Below, one piece after another: positions 37,900 to 46,771 of a stretch of 64,000 nt of DNA. The number at the start of each line of letters is the position of its first letter. The stretch's first letter is position 1. The stretch spans positions 5,746,501 through 5,810,500 of the forward strand of contig NZ_RBXL01000001.1 in NCBI RefSeq assembly GCF_003634315.1, read 5' to 3'. Below the pieces are notes generated by a model that had not been told where the DNA came from, ran no database searches, and saw only the letters and a list, made by a program, of their open reading frames with translations. The translations under genes and the position numbers were made by a program. Source of the stretch: Thiocapsa rosea (GTDB lineage: Bacteria; Pseudomonadota; Gammaproteobacteria; Chromatiales; Chromatiaceae).

Positions 37900-38670
37900 A
37901 TGTTCAAACGTGTCACTGTCTTTACCTACGGGGTCGTCAGCTACCTCGTGTTCTTTGCCAGCTTTCTCTATGCCATCGGCTTCATCGGAAACATCTTGGT
38001 GCCCAAGTCGATCGACTCGGAGCCGACCGTGCCCTTCTGGACCGCGGCGCTGATCAATAGCCTGCTGCTCGGGATCTTTGCGGTGCAGCACAGCGTCATG
38101 GCTCGCCCGGCCTTCAAGCGCTGGATCACCCGCTACATCCCGCGCGAGGCGGAGCGCAGCACCTACACCTTGACGGCCAGCCTGCTGCTGATCGCGCTGT
38201 TCGCTTGGTGGCAGCCCATGGGCGGGGTCATTTGGAACGTGACCGACCCGGCGGGTCAGGCCGTGCTCTATGGTCTCTATGGCTTCGGCTGGGTCACGGT
38301 GCTGGTGGCGACCTTCCTGATCAACCACTTCGACCTGTTCGGCCTGCGTCAGGTGTGGCTGCAGCTCATCGGCAAGCCCTACACGCCGCTGCGCTTCAAG
38401 ACCCCCGGACCCTATCGGTTGGTGCGTCACCCGCTCTATGTCGGCTGGCTCTTCGTTTTCTGGGCGACCCCGACCATGACCGCGGCACACCTGCTGTTCG
38501 CGCTGCTGACCACGGGCTACATCCTGATCGGCATTCGGCTGGAGGAGCGCGACCTGCTCAAGGCCCACCCCGAGTACGCCGGCTATCGCAAGCATGTGCC
38601 CATGTTGATCCCCCGCCTCGGCGGCAAAGGTCGCGGCGGCCGGATCGCCCCGGTCGGCGACGGCAACTGA
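37900..38670 (+). CDS. mddA: Methanethiol S-methyltransferase-like membrane protein (MddA)
   Basis: 256 residues with five or six membrane helices. Similarity to MddA (NnrU/isoprenylcysteine methyltransferase superfamily): VFFASFLYAIGFIGN, FAVQHSVMARPAFKRW, INHFDLFGLRQVWL, the SAM-site stretch GPYRLVRHPLYVGWL, and ATPTMTAAHLLFA with a conserved EERDL near the end. MddA converts methanethiol to dimethyl sulfide with S-adenosylmethionine. The ATG follows a strong GGAGGAGAC site. A soluble SAM methyltransferase gene begins 109 bp downstream, suggesting a methylation module. Substrate not proven; selenium or other thiols are possible. Confidence 0.78.
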   Translation: MFKRVTVFTYGVVSYLVFFASFLYAIGFIGNILVPKSIDSEPTVPFWTAALINSLLLGIFAVQHSVMARPAFKRWITRYIPREAERSTYTLTASLLLIALFAWWQPMGGVIWNVTDPAGQAVLYGLYGFGWVTVLVATFLINHFDLFGLRQVWLQLIGKPYTPLRFKTPGPYRLVRHPLYVGWLFVFWATPTMTAAHLLFALLTTGYILIGIRLEERDLLKAHPEYAGYRKHVPMLIPRLGGKGRGGRIAPVGDGN

Positions 38671-38779
38671 CATGACAGCGGTGCCCTGTTCGGCGGATCG
38701 GCGATCGCGCCGACCGGGGCAACCGAGACGACGGATCCACCCATCCACCCGATACGAAACAACCCGAGGAGAGATCACC

Positions 38780-39565
38780 ATGGCCGTTATGAGCCCCATC
38801 GATTTCGACGCCGAGTATCTGCGCCACAAGGTCCGCGAGACCTACGACCGGGTCGCGCGCGACCCCTACGACACCTACCACTTCCACCGCGGACCCGACT
38901 ACGCCCGAGACTACCTCGGCTATGACCCCGCTGAGCTGGCCGCCCTGCCCCCGATCAGCGTCGATCGCTTCGCCGGTGTCGGCAACCCCTTCGCCGCGGG
39001 CGACATCCATCCGGGCGAGACGATCCTCGACCATGCCTGCGGCGCCGGAACGGATCTGCTGATCGCGGCCCGACGCAGCGGCCCGGAGGGTCGGGCGATC
39101 GGGGTCGACATGACCCCCATGATGCGCGAATGCGCGCAGCTCGGCGCACAGCTCGCGGGGCTCGCCGATCGCGTCGAGATCCGCGGCGGACGCTACGAGG
39201 CCCTGCCCGTTCCGGACGCGAGTATCGACGTCGTCATCTCCAACGGCGTGGTCAACCTGGCCCCGGACAAGACCCGGGTGTTTCGCGAGATCCATCGCGT
39301 GCTCAAGCCGGGCGGACGCCTGTATCTCGCAGACGTGGTGGTCGCACGCGAGCTTACGCTCGACGCGCGCGCCAACCCGGACCTCTGGGCCGCGTGCATC
39401 GCGGGCGCCTTGGTCGAGGAGGAGCTTCCCGCGATCGCCAAGTCGGTCGGGCTGCGTCACGGGCGGCTGGTCGGCTGCTACGACTGCTTCCGCAACACCA
39501 GCGCGGCGGACAAGGTGGCCAAGGACCTCAAGGTCCACGGCGTGACCTTCTTTGCCGTCAAATAA
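38780..39565 (+). CDS. Class I SAM-dependent methyltransferase
   Basis: 261 residues from the ATG at 38780, which has GAGGAGAG upstream. SAM motif I is ILDHACGAGTDLLIAA, followed by GVDMTPMMRECA, the acidic GGRYEALPVPDASIDVVISN and HRVLKPGGRLYLADVV. The architecture resembles ArsM/UbiE-like methyltransferases, but the conserved Cys set of arsenite methyltransferases is not evident; one CYDC pair occurs near the C-terminus. Cytoplasmic. Co-oriented with the MddA-like gene, so possibly acting on the same class of sulfur, selenium or arsenic compound. Confidence 0.75.
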   Translation: MAVMSPIDFDAEYLRHKVRETYDRVARDPYDTYHFHRGPDYARDYLGYDPAELAALPPISVDRFAGVGNPFAAGDIHPGETILDHACGAGTDLLIAARRSGPEGRAIGVDMTPMMRECAQLGAQLAGLADRVEIRGGRYEALPVPDASIDVVISNGVVNLAPDKTRVFREIHRVLKPGGRLYLADVVVARELTLDARANPDLWAACIAGALVEEELPAIAKSVGLRHGRLVGCYDCFRNTSAADKVAKDLKVHGVTFFAVK

Positions 39566-39709
39566 ACCCCTTCAACCGATCGGAGAGACGAGATAAAACA
39601 AACACGCGACACGGCATTTCTGCAGGCCCCGACGGCAGAGAACAGTCGCGTCCCGGCCAACTTGAGGACGGTCCCGGAGAAGCTCCGGAATAAGCACATG
39701 CCTGCAAGC

Positions 39710-39741
39710 CCTGTCGGGGCGTCCGAAGTCGCCCCGACAGG
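39710..39741. terminator. Perfect 12-bp hairpin
   Basis: CCTGTCGGGGCG and its exact complement CGCCCCGACAGG are separated by an 8-base loop. It lies 145 bp behind the methyltransferase stop and has no T-run, so it is either a weak terminator or an RNA-stabilising hairpin. Confidence 0.5.
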
Positions 39742-39978
39742 CTGATCGCTCCCTTCCCAAACATGATGACCTTGGTGCGCGGGGATGCGGAACCTCAACG
39801 ACCTATCCGACAGCACCCGCCGACGCGCCCGCGGCCGCCGCGCTCAGGGCACCAAGAGTTCTGATTATCCGATGTGTTATCGGAGTTTTTTCCATCGCTT
39901 CTCTGCTCGCCGCGCGGTGAGCCCCGGCTATCATCGCGAGAATCCTACAAGCCTCCGAGACGCGACAAGGAGGCATCG

Positions 39979-40191
39979 TTGCGAGCCCGCGGGCATGAAC
40001 ACCACTGTCTCGGCCGGGACGTTCTGGACCACAAGCCACGCCACCTGATCGTGCGGCCCTGCATGCGCTCCGCAGGACTGGCAATCCGCCGCAGGTGGAC
40101 CCTGTGGGCCACCCTGGTCGACGACGAGGTCTTCGTTTCCGACCCGGCGCCGGGCGTGCGACCCGGCACCGGCCCCGGGACACCACCCTGA
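39979..40191 (+). CDS. Possible small basic protein, 70 aa
   Basis: A TTG start seven bases behind AAGGAGG gives a 70-residue frame (HHCLGRDVLDHKPRHLIVRP, then VDDEVFVSDPAPG). The strong ribosome binding site supports it; the rare start and lack of any recognised family speak against it. The rest of the 667-bp gap 39566-40232 holds only the hairpin noted above. Confidence 0.3.
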   Translation: MRARGHEHHCLGRDVLDHKPRHLIVRPCMRSAGLAIRRRWTLWATLVDDEVFVSDPAPGVRPGTGPGTPP

Positions 40192-40232
40192 GCGCAGCTC
40201 CATCCATCCCCTACCGAGACCCTGTCTGACCC

Positions 40233-41687
40233 ATGAGAGACGTACGCACATACAACCGATGGCTGGTGGTCGCCGGGGCCCTGATCGTCCAGGTGAGCCT
40301 CGGGGCCGTTTACATCTGGAGCGTGTTCCAGACCCCCCTGCTGGGCATCTTCCCCGGCTGGTCGGAGGCGCAGGTCACCCTGCCGGCCCAAATCGTGATC
40401 GCGACCTTCGCGCTGGCCGTCATCTTCGGCGGCCAGGTACAGGACCGGCTCGGCCCGCGGGGCGTCGGCACCATCGGCGGCGTGGTGTTGGGGACGGGGC
40501 TGATCCTCGCGGGGATGACGGGCAACTTCTCCGAGGAGGTGGCCCTGTACTGGCTGGTGGGCACCTACGCGGTGCTCGGCGGAATCGGCATCGGCATGGC
40601 CTATGTGTGCCCCATCGCAACCTGCGTGAAGTGGTTCCCGGACCGGCGTGGCCTGATCACCGGGCTGGCGGTCGCAGGCTTCGGGGCCGGCGCCTTTTTC
40701 TTCGCGCCGCTGGCGCGGGCGCTGATCACGGGCGGTTCCTACCAGCTCTTCGGGATCGGACTCTTTCCGCTCCCCCAGGCCGGGGTCTTCGGCACCTTTA
40801 CCGTCCTCGGTTGCATCTTTCTGGTGGCGGTGGTGCTCGGCGCGCAGCTGCTGCGCAATCCGCCGGCCGGATACTGTCCGCCCGGATGGACGCCGCCGGC
40901 GCCCGCAGCGGGCGCGGTCCATGCCGAGTTCTCGCCGCGGGAGATGCTGCGCACCCCGGTGTTCTGGGTCTTGTGGGTCACCTACCTTGCCGGCAGCACG
41001 GCCGGCCTCATGATCATCATGAAGGCCGCACCCATCTGGCAGAGCTTCAGCCTGGCGACGGTGGCCGAGATCCCGGTGCACCACGAGCACTTCGTCGCCG
41101 TCTCTTCGGCCGCGGCCATGGCGGTGGCGGTGCTGGCCATCTTCAACGCCGCCGGGCGCATCCTCTGGGGACGGGTGTCCGACACCTTCGGACGAGAGCG
41201 CACGCTGATGCTCATGTTCATCCTCTGCGGCCTGCTCCTGCTCGGACTCGACTCGATGCGGACGTACCCCCTCTATCTCCTCGGCGTGTCGATGATCGCC
41301 CTGTGTTTTGGCGGTTATCTCGCCCTCTATCCCGCGATGGCCGCCGACTACTTCGGAACCCGCAACATCGGCGTCAACTACGGCCTGTTGTTCACTGCTT
41401 ACGGCGCCGGCGGCCTACTCGGCCCCCACCTGGCCGCCTCGTTGATGCACGACGCGGGCGGCATCGAGTATCAGGTGCGCGACGCGACCGACACGCTGGC
41501 GACGCAGCTGTTCCAGCTCGGGGAGTACCACACGGCCTTCTTGGTCGGCGGCGTCATCTGTCTGGCCGCGGCTGCCCTGACGCTGGCCGTGCGGATGCCC
41601 CACGCCCCTCTCGCGGATCCAGCGCGTTGCGGCGGAATGCGGCCAACGATGATTCAGCATGTTGGCCAAGGATCCGAAACTGCATGA
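40233..41687 (+). CDS. OFA-family major facilitator (oxalate/formate antiporter type)
   Basis: 484 residues and about 12 membrane helices. Family signs: NRWLVVAGALIVQVSLGAVYIWSVF-type start (helix 1), GGQVQDRLGPR in the loop after helix 2, TCVKWFPDRRGLITGLAVAGF, GRILWGRVSDTFGRE in the central loop and ALYPAMAADYFGTRNIGVNYG. OFA carriers exchange small carboxylates such as oxalate and formate, or related anions; the true substrate here is not fixed. No oxalate-decarboxylation genes are nearby. The C-terminal tail after helix 12 is short and lacks known signals. Confidence 0.88.
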   Translation: MRDVRTYNRWLVVAGALIVQVSLGAVYIWSVFQTPLLGIFPGWSEAQVTLPAQIVIATFALAVIFGGQVQDRLGPRGVGTIGGVVLGTGLILAGMTGNFSEEVALYWLVGTYAVLGGIGIGMAYVCPIATCVKWFPDRRGLITGLAVAGFGAGAFFFAPLARALITGGSYQLFGIGLFPLPQAGVFGTFTVLGCIFLVAVVLGAQLLRNPPAGYCPPGWTPPAPAAGAVHAEFSPREMLRTPVFWVLWVTYLAGSTAGLMIIMKAAPIWQSFSLATVAEIPVHHEHFVAVSSAAAMAVAVLAIFNAAGRILWGRVSDTFGRERTLMLMFILCGLLLLGLDSMRTYPLYLLGVSMIALCFGGYLALYPAMAADYFGTRNIGVNYGLLFTAYGAGGLLGPHLAASLMHDAGGIEYQVRDATDTLATQLFQLGEYHTAFLVGGVICLAAAALTLAVRMPHAPLADPARCGGMRPTMIQHVGQGSETA

Positions 41688-41689
41688 CC

Positions 41690-41827
41690 CTAAACCGCGT
41701 CGAGCGCGAAAAGCGGCATTGACACTTTTGTTTCGGTGATCTCCGGGAAAGGATCTACCGACAGAGCCGCAACCAGGAAAAGGGGTCGAAGGCTCTACTC
41801 GTTGTCGTTGTCGTTGTCGTTGTCGTC
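41690..41827. repeat. Partial TTAAACCGCG element and GTTGTC hexamer run
   Basis: CTAAACCGCGTCGAGCGCGAAA at 41690-41711 resembles the left end of the type C element; no right end follows. Further on, GTTGTC is repeated four times in tandem at 41801-41824, a simple-sequence tract prone to slippage. The stretch lies between the OFA and SulP genes, which converge. Confidence 0.55.
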
Positions 41828-41958
41828 ATCGGATTCCGGACGAACCGATCCTTCCTTGCTCATCCGATCGCCCGGAAGCAACGTCGCGAAGCGGCGTGCC
41901 CCCGGGATAGACGACGTGCAGTCGTCCTCGAGCCGCGAAAGGTTTCGCACACCGACCC

Positions 41959-44061
41959 TCACTTGCCTTGCGGTTCGGAGGAGTCCTCGTAGCGCTCGAG
42001 CAACACCTTGAGCGCATGCTCCTTGTTCGGGAAGAAGTGATCACGTCCGAGCTCTTCGACGACTCCGGTTTTCTCGAGGACGGACATCACCTGATGCTTC
42101 AACCCGCTGAAATAGAGCCCGATGCCCGCGTCCCGAAGCTGTTTGGCAACTTCATTGACCTTTTCCTCACCTGATGCATCCATCTCGTTGATTCCGCTAC
42201 CGATGATCAAGATCACTCTGGTCTTCGGAAACTCGGCGATGGCCTCCAGCACGATGTCCTCGAAGTAAGCGACGGTCGAGAAGGTCAACGAGCCGTCGAA
42301 GCGCACCGGCACCACCGCCTCGCTGACCGGCGCGAGATTGTGTGCCTTGATGCCGCCAAGCGTTCCATCGGGTTTGCGGGCGACGATCTCTGCGCGCGGA
42401 CGCATGCTCTTGATCAGATAGAGCACCACCGTCAGGACGATGCCGAGGAGGATTCCGTTGGCGATTGCCGGGGCCATCATGAGGGTCGCCAGGAAGGTCA
42501 CGATGCCGACGATCGCGCCGCCGCGATCGACCTTCCAGGCATGGACCAGCGGCGCGACTCGGATCAGCCCGAAGACGGCCATCATCACGATGACCGCCAG
42601 CACGGACTGCGGCAGGCTGTAGAGGTAGGAGGTGAAGAAGAGCAGGAAGACCATCACCGCCAGCGCGCTGATGACGGCGAACAGGCCGGTCTTGGCGCCC
42701 GTCTTGGCCGCAACGGCGGATCGCGAGAAGGATCCGCTGACCGTGTAGGAGCTGAAAAAGCTACCGACGATGTTGGCCAGACCCTGTCCGACCAGCTCCT
42801 TGCCGGCGTTGATCCGCTCGCCTGTCGTGGTGGCGATGGCCTTGGAGATCGAGGTCGCTTCCATGAAGCCGATCAGCGCCATCACGATCGCCGCCGGGAG
42901 CAGCGCGAGGATCAGATCCCAGTGCACCTCGGGCACGGCAAACTGCGGCAGCCCCTTAGGGATGTCCCCGACCACGGCCCCGCCCGAGGAGAGCGTCACC
43001 GTCCCGTCGCGCGTCTCGACGAAATGCCAGATCCGGCCATCACGCGCCAGGCCCTCGGGGACTTGGCCTTTGGCGAAGAGGAGCATCGGCCCGTCCGGGA
43101 TCGGCGAACCTTCCAAGCGGATGGCGTGCAGATCGATGCGGCGCGCGTTGTTCTGTGAGCGCGATTGATCCAGCTCGTACTGGAAGAGACGCACCGATGC
43201 CGACAACTCAGCTGCGCGCTTGATGGCCTCCATCCCGCCCTCCTGCTCAAGCCGGGCGGCCTCGCGGCTGCGCTCCGCGATCAACGCGGTGAGGGCTTTG
43301 ATCCGCATCGCGGTCTGGCTGTAAGACTCGATCGTCTCCACCGTCGGCACGTCCTGGATCTGCTCGATCCCGACTGTCGACTTGTGCTCGAAGCCGATCA
43401 GAGCCGACCAAGCGGTCGTTGCGAGTACGGCGATCAAGACGCCGGGGAGCCGGGGAGAAAACCGTTTGAGCGCATCCATCAGCAGAAAGGCGGCAAGCGC
43501 GAACACCAGGGTCGGCCAATGGGTCTCGCCGATCTGCTGCACGACACGCCAAAGATCCGCGAGATAGAAGTCCGAGCGCGGAAAGGGCACGCCGATGATC
43601 TTGCTCAGCTGCGAGAGTCCGATGATCAGCGCCGCCGCATTCGTGAAGCCCACGACCACGGGGCTCGACAGCAGATTGACGATGGCTCCGAGCTTGAACA
43701 AACCGAGTGCAAGACGCAGCACACCGACCATCAAGGCCAGCATGATCGAAAGCTCGATGAAGCTCGCGCTTCCCGGTGAGGCGAAGGGAATGATCGCCGC
43801 CGCGGACATCAGCGAGAGCATCGCCACCGGGCCGGTGTGCAGTTGACTCGACGAGCCCCACATCGAGGCGATCATGACGGGGATAAAGGAGGCGTAAAGC
43901 CCGTAAACGACAGGCAAACCCGCCAACTGGGCGTAGGCCATGCCCTGCGGCAGCAACACCAAAGCGACCGTGATTCCGGCAATGATGTCGTGGCGCAGGC
44001 CCTCCCGAGTCATGGGGAACCAGCGCAAAAAGGGCAGGATAGGGTAAAGACGTTCCATCAT
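41959..44061 (-). CDS. SulP-family anion transporter with STAS domain
   Basis: 700 residues from the upstream ATG of a tandem ATG-ATG at 44061. SulP motifs: ITVALVLLPQGMAYAQLAGL, GLYASFIPVM, SSPVVVGFTNAAALIIGLSQ, and the C-terminal core with SGSFSRSAVAAKTGAKTG. A STAS domain fills the last about 130 residues (LILIIGSGINEMDASGEEKVNE). Carries sulfate, bicarbonate or similar anions across the inner membrane. Residues about 225-377 form an extra 130-150-residue soluble insertion with coiled-coil character (SREAARLEQEGGMEAIKRAA), unusual between these helices. No strong ribosome binding site. It lies downstream of a BON-domain gene. Confidence 0.88.
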   Translation of the reverse strand: MMERLYPILPFLRWFPMTREGLRHDIIAGITVALVLLPQGMAYAQLAGLPVVYGLYASFIPVMIASMWGSSSQLHTGPVAMLSLMSAAAIIPFASPGSASFIELSIMLALMVGVLRLALGLFKLGAIVNLLSSPVVVGFTNAAALIIGLSQLSKIIGVPFPRSDFYLADLWRVVQQIGETHWPTLVFALAAFLLMDALKRFSPRLPGVLIAVLATTAWSALIGFEHKSTVGIEQIQDVPTVETIESYSQTAMRIKALTALIAERSREAARLEQEGGMEAIKRAAELSASVRLFQYELDQSRSQNNARRIDLHAIRLEGSPIPDGPMLLFAKGQVPEGLARDGRIWHFVETRDGTVTLSSGGAVVGDIPKGLPQFAVPEVHWDLILALLPAAIVMALIGFMEATSISKAIATTTGERINAGKELVGQGLANIVGSFFSSYTVSGSFSRSAVAAKTGAKTGLFAVISALAVMVFLLFFTSYLYSLPQSVLAVIVMMAVFGLIRVAPLVHAWKVDRGGAIVGIVTFLATLMMAPAIANGILLGIVLTVVLYLIKSMRPRAEIVARKPDGTLGGIKAHNLAPVSEAVVPVRFDGSLTFSTVAYFEDIVLEAIAEFPKTRVILIIGSGINEMDASGEEKVNEVAKQLRDAGIGLYFSGLKHQVMSVLEKTGVVEELGRDHFFPNKEHALKVLLERYEDSSEPQGK

Positions 44062-44273
44062 GACAACGCGTCCGGCTGAAAGACGATCGAGCACACGGAC
44101 GATTGGCGTGCTCGCATGGTCAGCGATACTTTAGGTTAACGACCTGTTGGCGGTCGAACCAATCGATGATAGGCGTCCCTGACATCGCTGATTATCGATG
44201 AGTACCTCGCAAAGACGGCTCACGGATCAACTCGCGAGATCGCCAAGCGGGTCGCTCATGTCCCGAAAATCAC

Positions 44274-44335
44274 CTCGGCGCACTGACTCGGCGCACTGAC
44301 TCGGCGCACTGACTCGGTACGCTGACTCGGTACAC
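44274..44335. repeat. 13-bp tandem repeat
   Basis: Three exact copies of CTCGGCGCACTGA followed by one copy with two changes (CTCGGTACGCTGA) and a partial fifth. The array starts 21 bp beyond the stop of the BON-domain gene. Confidence 0.85.
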
Positions 44336-44355
44336 GGGCAGGCGTACCGCGCGGG

Positions 44356-45159
44356 TCACATGGGTCGTTCGAAACTCAGCAGCGATTCCACCTCGCGCAC
44401 ACCCAGGATGTCGCCCGCCAGCGCCTCGGCAACTTGGCGCTCGGCCAGCGACGTGACGGTCCCGCGGAGCAACACCACCCCGTCGTTCGCGATCACCTCG
44501 ATACTGCGCGCGTTGACGGTCGTGTCGTAACCCAGAACGGTGTTCACGCGATCGGCGATCCAGGTATCGGAGCGCTCGACATCTCCGGCGGCGGCCTGTC
44601 GCTCGCGCTCCTCGGTCAAGATATCCGGGTTGACGTTGATGTAGTTGAAGACCTCGACAATCCCTTCGGTGGTCCCGACCAGGGTCGCCACGCGATCGGA
44701 CGCGCCGGGCGAGCCGACGCGCCCCTGGAGACGGGCGATGCCCCCCTCGACCTCGACGGCAACCTCCAGCCCGCTCGTGCTGGTCTGCCATCCCAGGCGC
44801 TGCCGGATCTTGGTCGCCACATCCAGGTCTTTGACCTGAGACGTGAGCGGCCCCGGACTCGCCGCGAAGGCCGCATCCAGTTCGAGCGCGTTGTCGACCG
44901 GCACCCCGTTCGCAACCAGGTTTGCCAGATCCTCCGCCAGGGCACGCTCGATGACGCCCGGCACGGACCCCTCGATTCGCAGACGCCCGTCCTGCGATTG
45001 GACTTCGATCGCATAGCGACCGAGGTGTTGGTTCAGCGCGATGATGGTCTCGACCTTGGCGGCGATCGCCGCATCGGCATCGGCCCGCAGGGGCGACGCC
45101 GAGAGCAGGATCAACAACGCCGAGGTCATCAAAACCCGATAGGGTCGTGTCGATTTCAT
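44356..45159 (-). CDS. Periplasmic protein with three BON domains
   Basis: 267 residues. Signal peptide (VLMTSALLILLSASPLRA), then three BON-type units: around 30-90 (LRIEGSVPGVIERALAED), 115-175 (VAVEVEGGIARLQGRVGSPG) and 205-262 (IEVIANDGVVLLRGTVTSLA). BON domains bind phospholipid and support envelope integrity under stress, as in OsmY. The 5' side has palindromic elements. It precedes the SulP gene on the same strand (295 bp apart); co-expression is possible but not shown. Confidence 0.82.
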   Translation of the reverse strand: MKSTRPYRVLMTSALLILLSASPLRADADAAIAAKVETIIALNQHLGRYAIEVQSQDGRLRIEGSVPGVIERALAEDLANLVANGVPVDNALELDAAFAASPGPLTSQVKDLDVATKIRQRLGWQTSTSGLEVAVEVEGGIARLQGRVGSPGASDRVATLVGTTEGIVEVFNYINVNPDILTEERERQAAAGDVERSDTWIADRVNTVLGYDTTVNARSIEVIANDGVVLLRGTVTSLAERQVAEALAGDILGVREVESLLSFERPM

Positions 45160-45189
45160 TAGCTTTGATCTCGTTGTGGGTAAGGCGGG

Positions 45190-45300
45190 TCGGAGCCGGC
45201 GCGGTTCAATATATTCAATAATATATCATTTTAAACCGCGCCCTCGCTAAGGGCTGTGGACGCACCAGACGTCGAACTCACTCGAAAAGCAGCCTCTCGC
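45190..45300. repeat. Decayed pair of TTAAACCGCG elements
   Basis: The right arm of a type A hairpin (GTCGGAGCCGGCGCGGTTCA, 45190-45209) is followed by about 21 bp of AT-rich DNA and then a type B element from TTAAACCGCG at 45231, whose core (GTCGAACTCACTCGAAAA) is intact. The right end is missing before the cbiO gene at 45311. Confidence 0.7.
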
Positions 45301-45310
45301 TCGGGTCGGC

Positions 45311-45988
45311 CTATTCGGCATGCGGACAATGCACCTCCAGCGCACCGATGACACCGTCGCGGATCCGGTACTGATGGCTGGTGACCTTGCGTCTGAAGTG
45401 GGCGTCGTGGGAGACGACGATCAGGGCTTGGGGGAGCGCGTTGAGGATCGCGACCAGTCGGGCCCGAGTCGCCTCGTCCAGTGCATTGGTGGGTTCGTCG
45501 AGCAGAAGCACGTCCGGCTCCATCGCCAGCACCGTAGCGAGGCCGACCAAGCGCTTTTCACCGCCCGAGAGCTTGTGCGTGACGCGATCGCGCAGGTGGC
45601 CGAGCTGCAATCGGTCGAGCGTGCGGTCGACCACCTCGAGGACCTCCGTCTTCGATTTGCCGAGATTGAGCGGTCCGAAGGCAATGTCCTCGGCCACGGT
45701 CGGACAGAAGAGCTGGTCGTCCGGATCCTGAAAGACCAGGCCGGCGCGCTGTCGGACCTCGTGGAAATCCTGTTCGTTACGCCTTGGTGCGCCGAAGGCG
45801 ACGACCGTCCCGACCTGGGGCCGTAAGAGCCCGACCATGATATGCAGCAGGGTGCTCTTGCCGGATCCGTTTGGACCGGTCAGCGCGATGCGCTCGCCTG
45901 CATCCAGGCCGAGGCTCGCATCCCGCAGGACCGGCGCTTGCCCGGGGTACGCAAAACGCAACCCGCTCAGCTCAAACAAGGTTGGCAT
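45311..45988 (-). CDS. cbiO: Cobalt/nickel ECF transporter ATP-binding subunit
   Basis: 225 residues from the ATG at 45988. ABC ATPase motifs: Walker A GPNGSGKST, Q-loop VFQDPDDQLF, signature KLSGGEKRLVGLA, Walker B VLLLDEPTNALD, and the switch His in IVVSHDAHF. It powers cobalt or nickel uptake through CbiM/CbiQ in the inner membrane. The start overlaps the end of cbiQ by 17 bp. Single-ATPase ECF systems are usual for the CbiMNQO type. Last gene of the riboswitch-controlled operon. Confidence 0.92.
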   Translation of the reverse strand: MPTLFELSGLRFAYPGQAPVLRDASLGLDAGERIALTGPNGSGKSTLLHIMVGLLRPQVGTVVAFGAPRRNEQDFHEVRQRAGLVFQDPDDQLFCPTVAEDIAFGPLNLGKSKTEVLEVVDRTLDRLQLGHLRDRVTHKLSGGEKRLVGLATVLAMEPDVLLLDEPTNALDEATRARLVAILNALPQALIVVSHDAHFRRKVTSHQYRIRDGVIGALEVHCPHAE

Positions 45989-46763
45989 GCAAGAGATCCA
46001 GTGCGAGCAAGGCCGCGAACGCGAATGCAGCAGCTCCTGCGAAGACCGCGTCGCCGGGGCGATAGGCGAATTGGTCCAGGAGATGAAAACGGCCTTGAAA
46101 GCCGCGGCAGCGCATCGCGGCCAGGATACGCTCGGAGCGCTCCAGGCTGCGCACCAGCAGCATCCCGACCAGATAGCCGAGGCTTCGGTAGGTGTGTCGG
46201 TTGTTGCCCGGGCGAAAGCAGCGGGCGCGCATCGCCGTGCGCAGCCGCGCGTATTCCTCGCCGATGACGGTGATGTAACGCACGGTAAACAGCAGCAGTT
46301 GCACCAGTGTCGCCGGCATCCGCAGGCGGGCAAGGGCGTGACCGAGCGTGACCGCCTCGAGGCTGCCGACCAAGGCCAGAAGCGCGAGCACGATCGCATT
46401 GGCCTTGAGCACGATCGCGACCGCCTTGTGCAGACCCTCGGCGCTCGCACTGAAGGACCCCCACGCGAAGATCGGCGTCCCGGGCACCGTAAAGGGCAGC
46501 AACAACAGGATGAACAGCATAAAACCGTCCATCGCCGCCATCCGTTTAAGGGTCGGGCCGGCGGGCAGACGTGCCCAGAGCATCAAGAGGATGGCCAGAC
46601 AAAGCGCGAGTGCAAGCGTCTGTAGACCCGACAGGGAAACCACCACCAGTGCGAACAAGGTGGCGGCAACGATGCGAAGGCGCGGATCCAGGTCGCGCAG
46701 CCAGCCCCGGCGCGCCCCGCCGGCTGTCGTCGCACACTCGGCGGGCTCGAGCAGATGCCCCAT
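45972..46763 (-). CDS. cbiQ: ECF transporter transmembrane subunit CbiQ
   Basis: 263 residues with five or six helices (IVAATLFALVVVSLSGL, ILLMLWARLP and others). The coupling helices carry the typical ARG-like motifs: RTAMRARCF and LAAMRCRGFQGRF. It links the ATPase CbiO to the substrate-binding subunit CbiM. Overlaps cbiO and follows the CbiL-like gene by 8 bp, so it is clearly one operon. Confidence 0.9.
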   Translation of the reverse strand: MGHLLEPAECATTAGGARRGWLRDLDPRLRIVAATLFALVVVSLSGLQTLALALCLAILLMLWARLPAGPTLKRMAAMDGFMLFILLLLPFTVPGTPIFAWGSFSASAEGLHKAVAIVLKANAIVLALLALVGSLEAVTLGHALARLRMPATLVQLLLFTVRYITVIGEEYARLRTAMRARCFRPGNNRHTYRSLGYLVGMLLVRSLERSERILAAMRCRGFQGRFHLLDQFAYRPGDAVFAGAAAFAFAALLALDLLHANLV

Positions 46764-46771
46764 GGCCGGTC

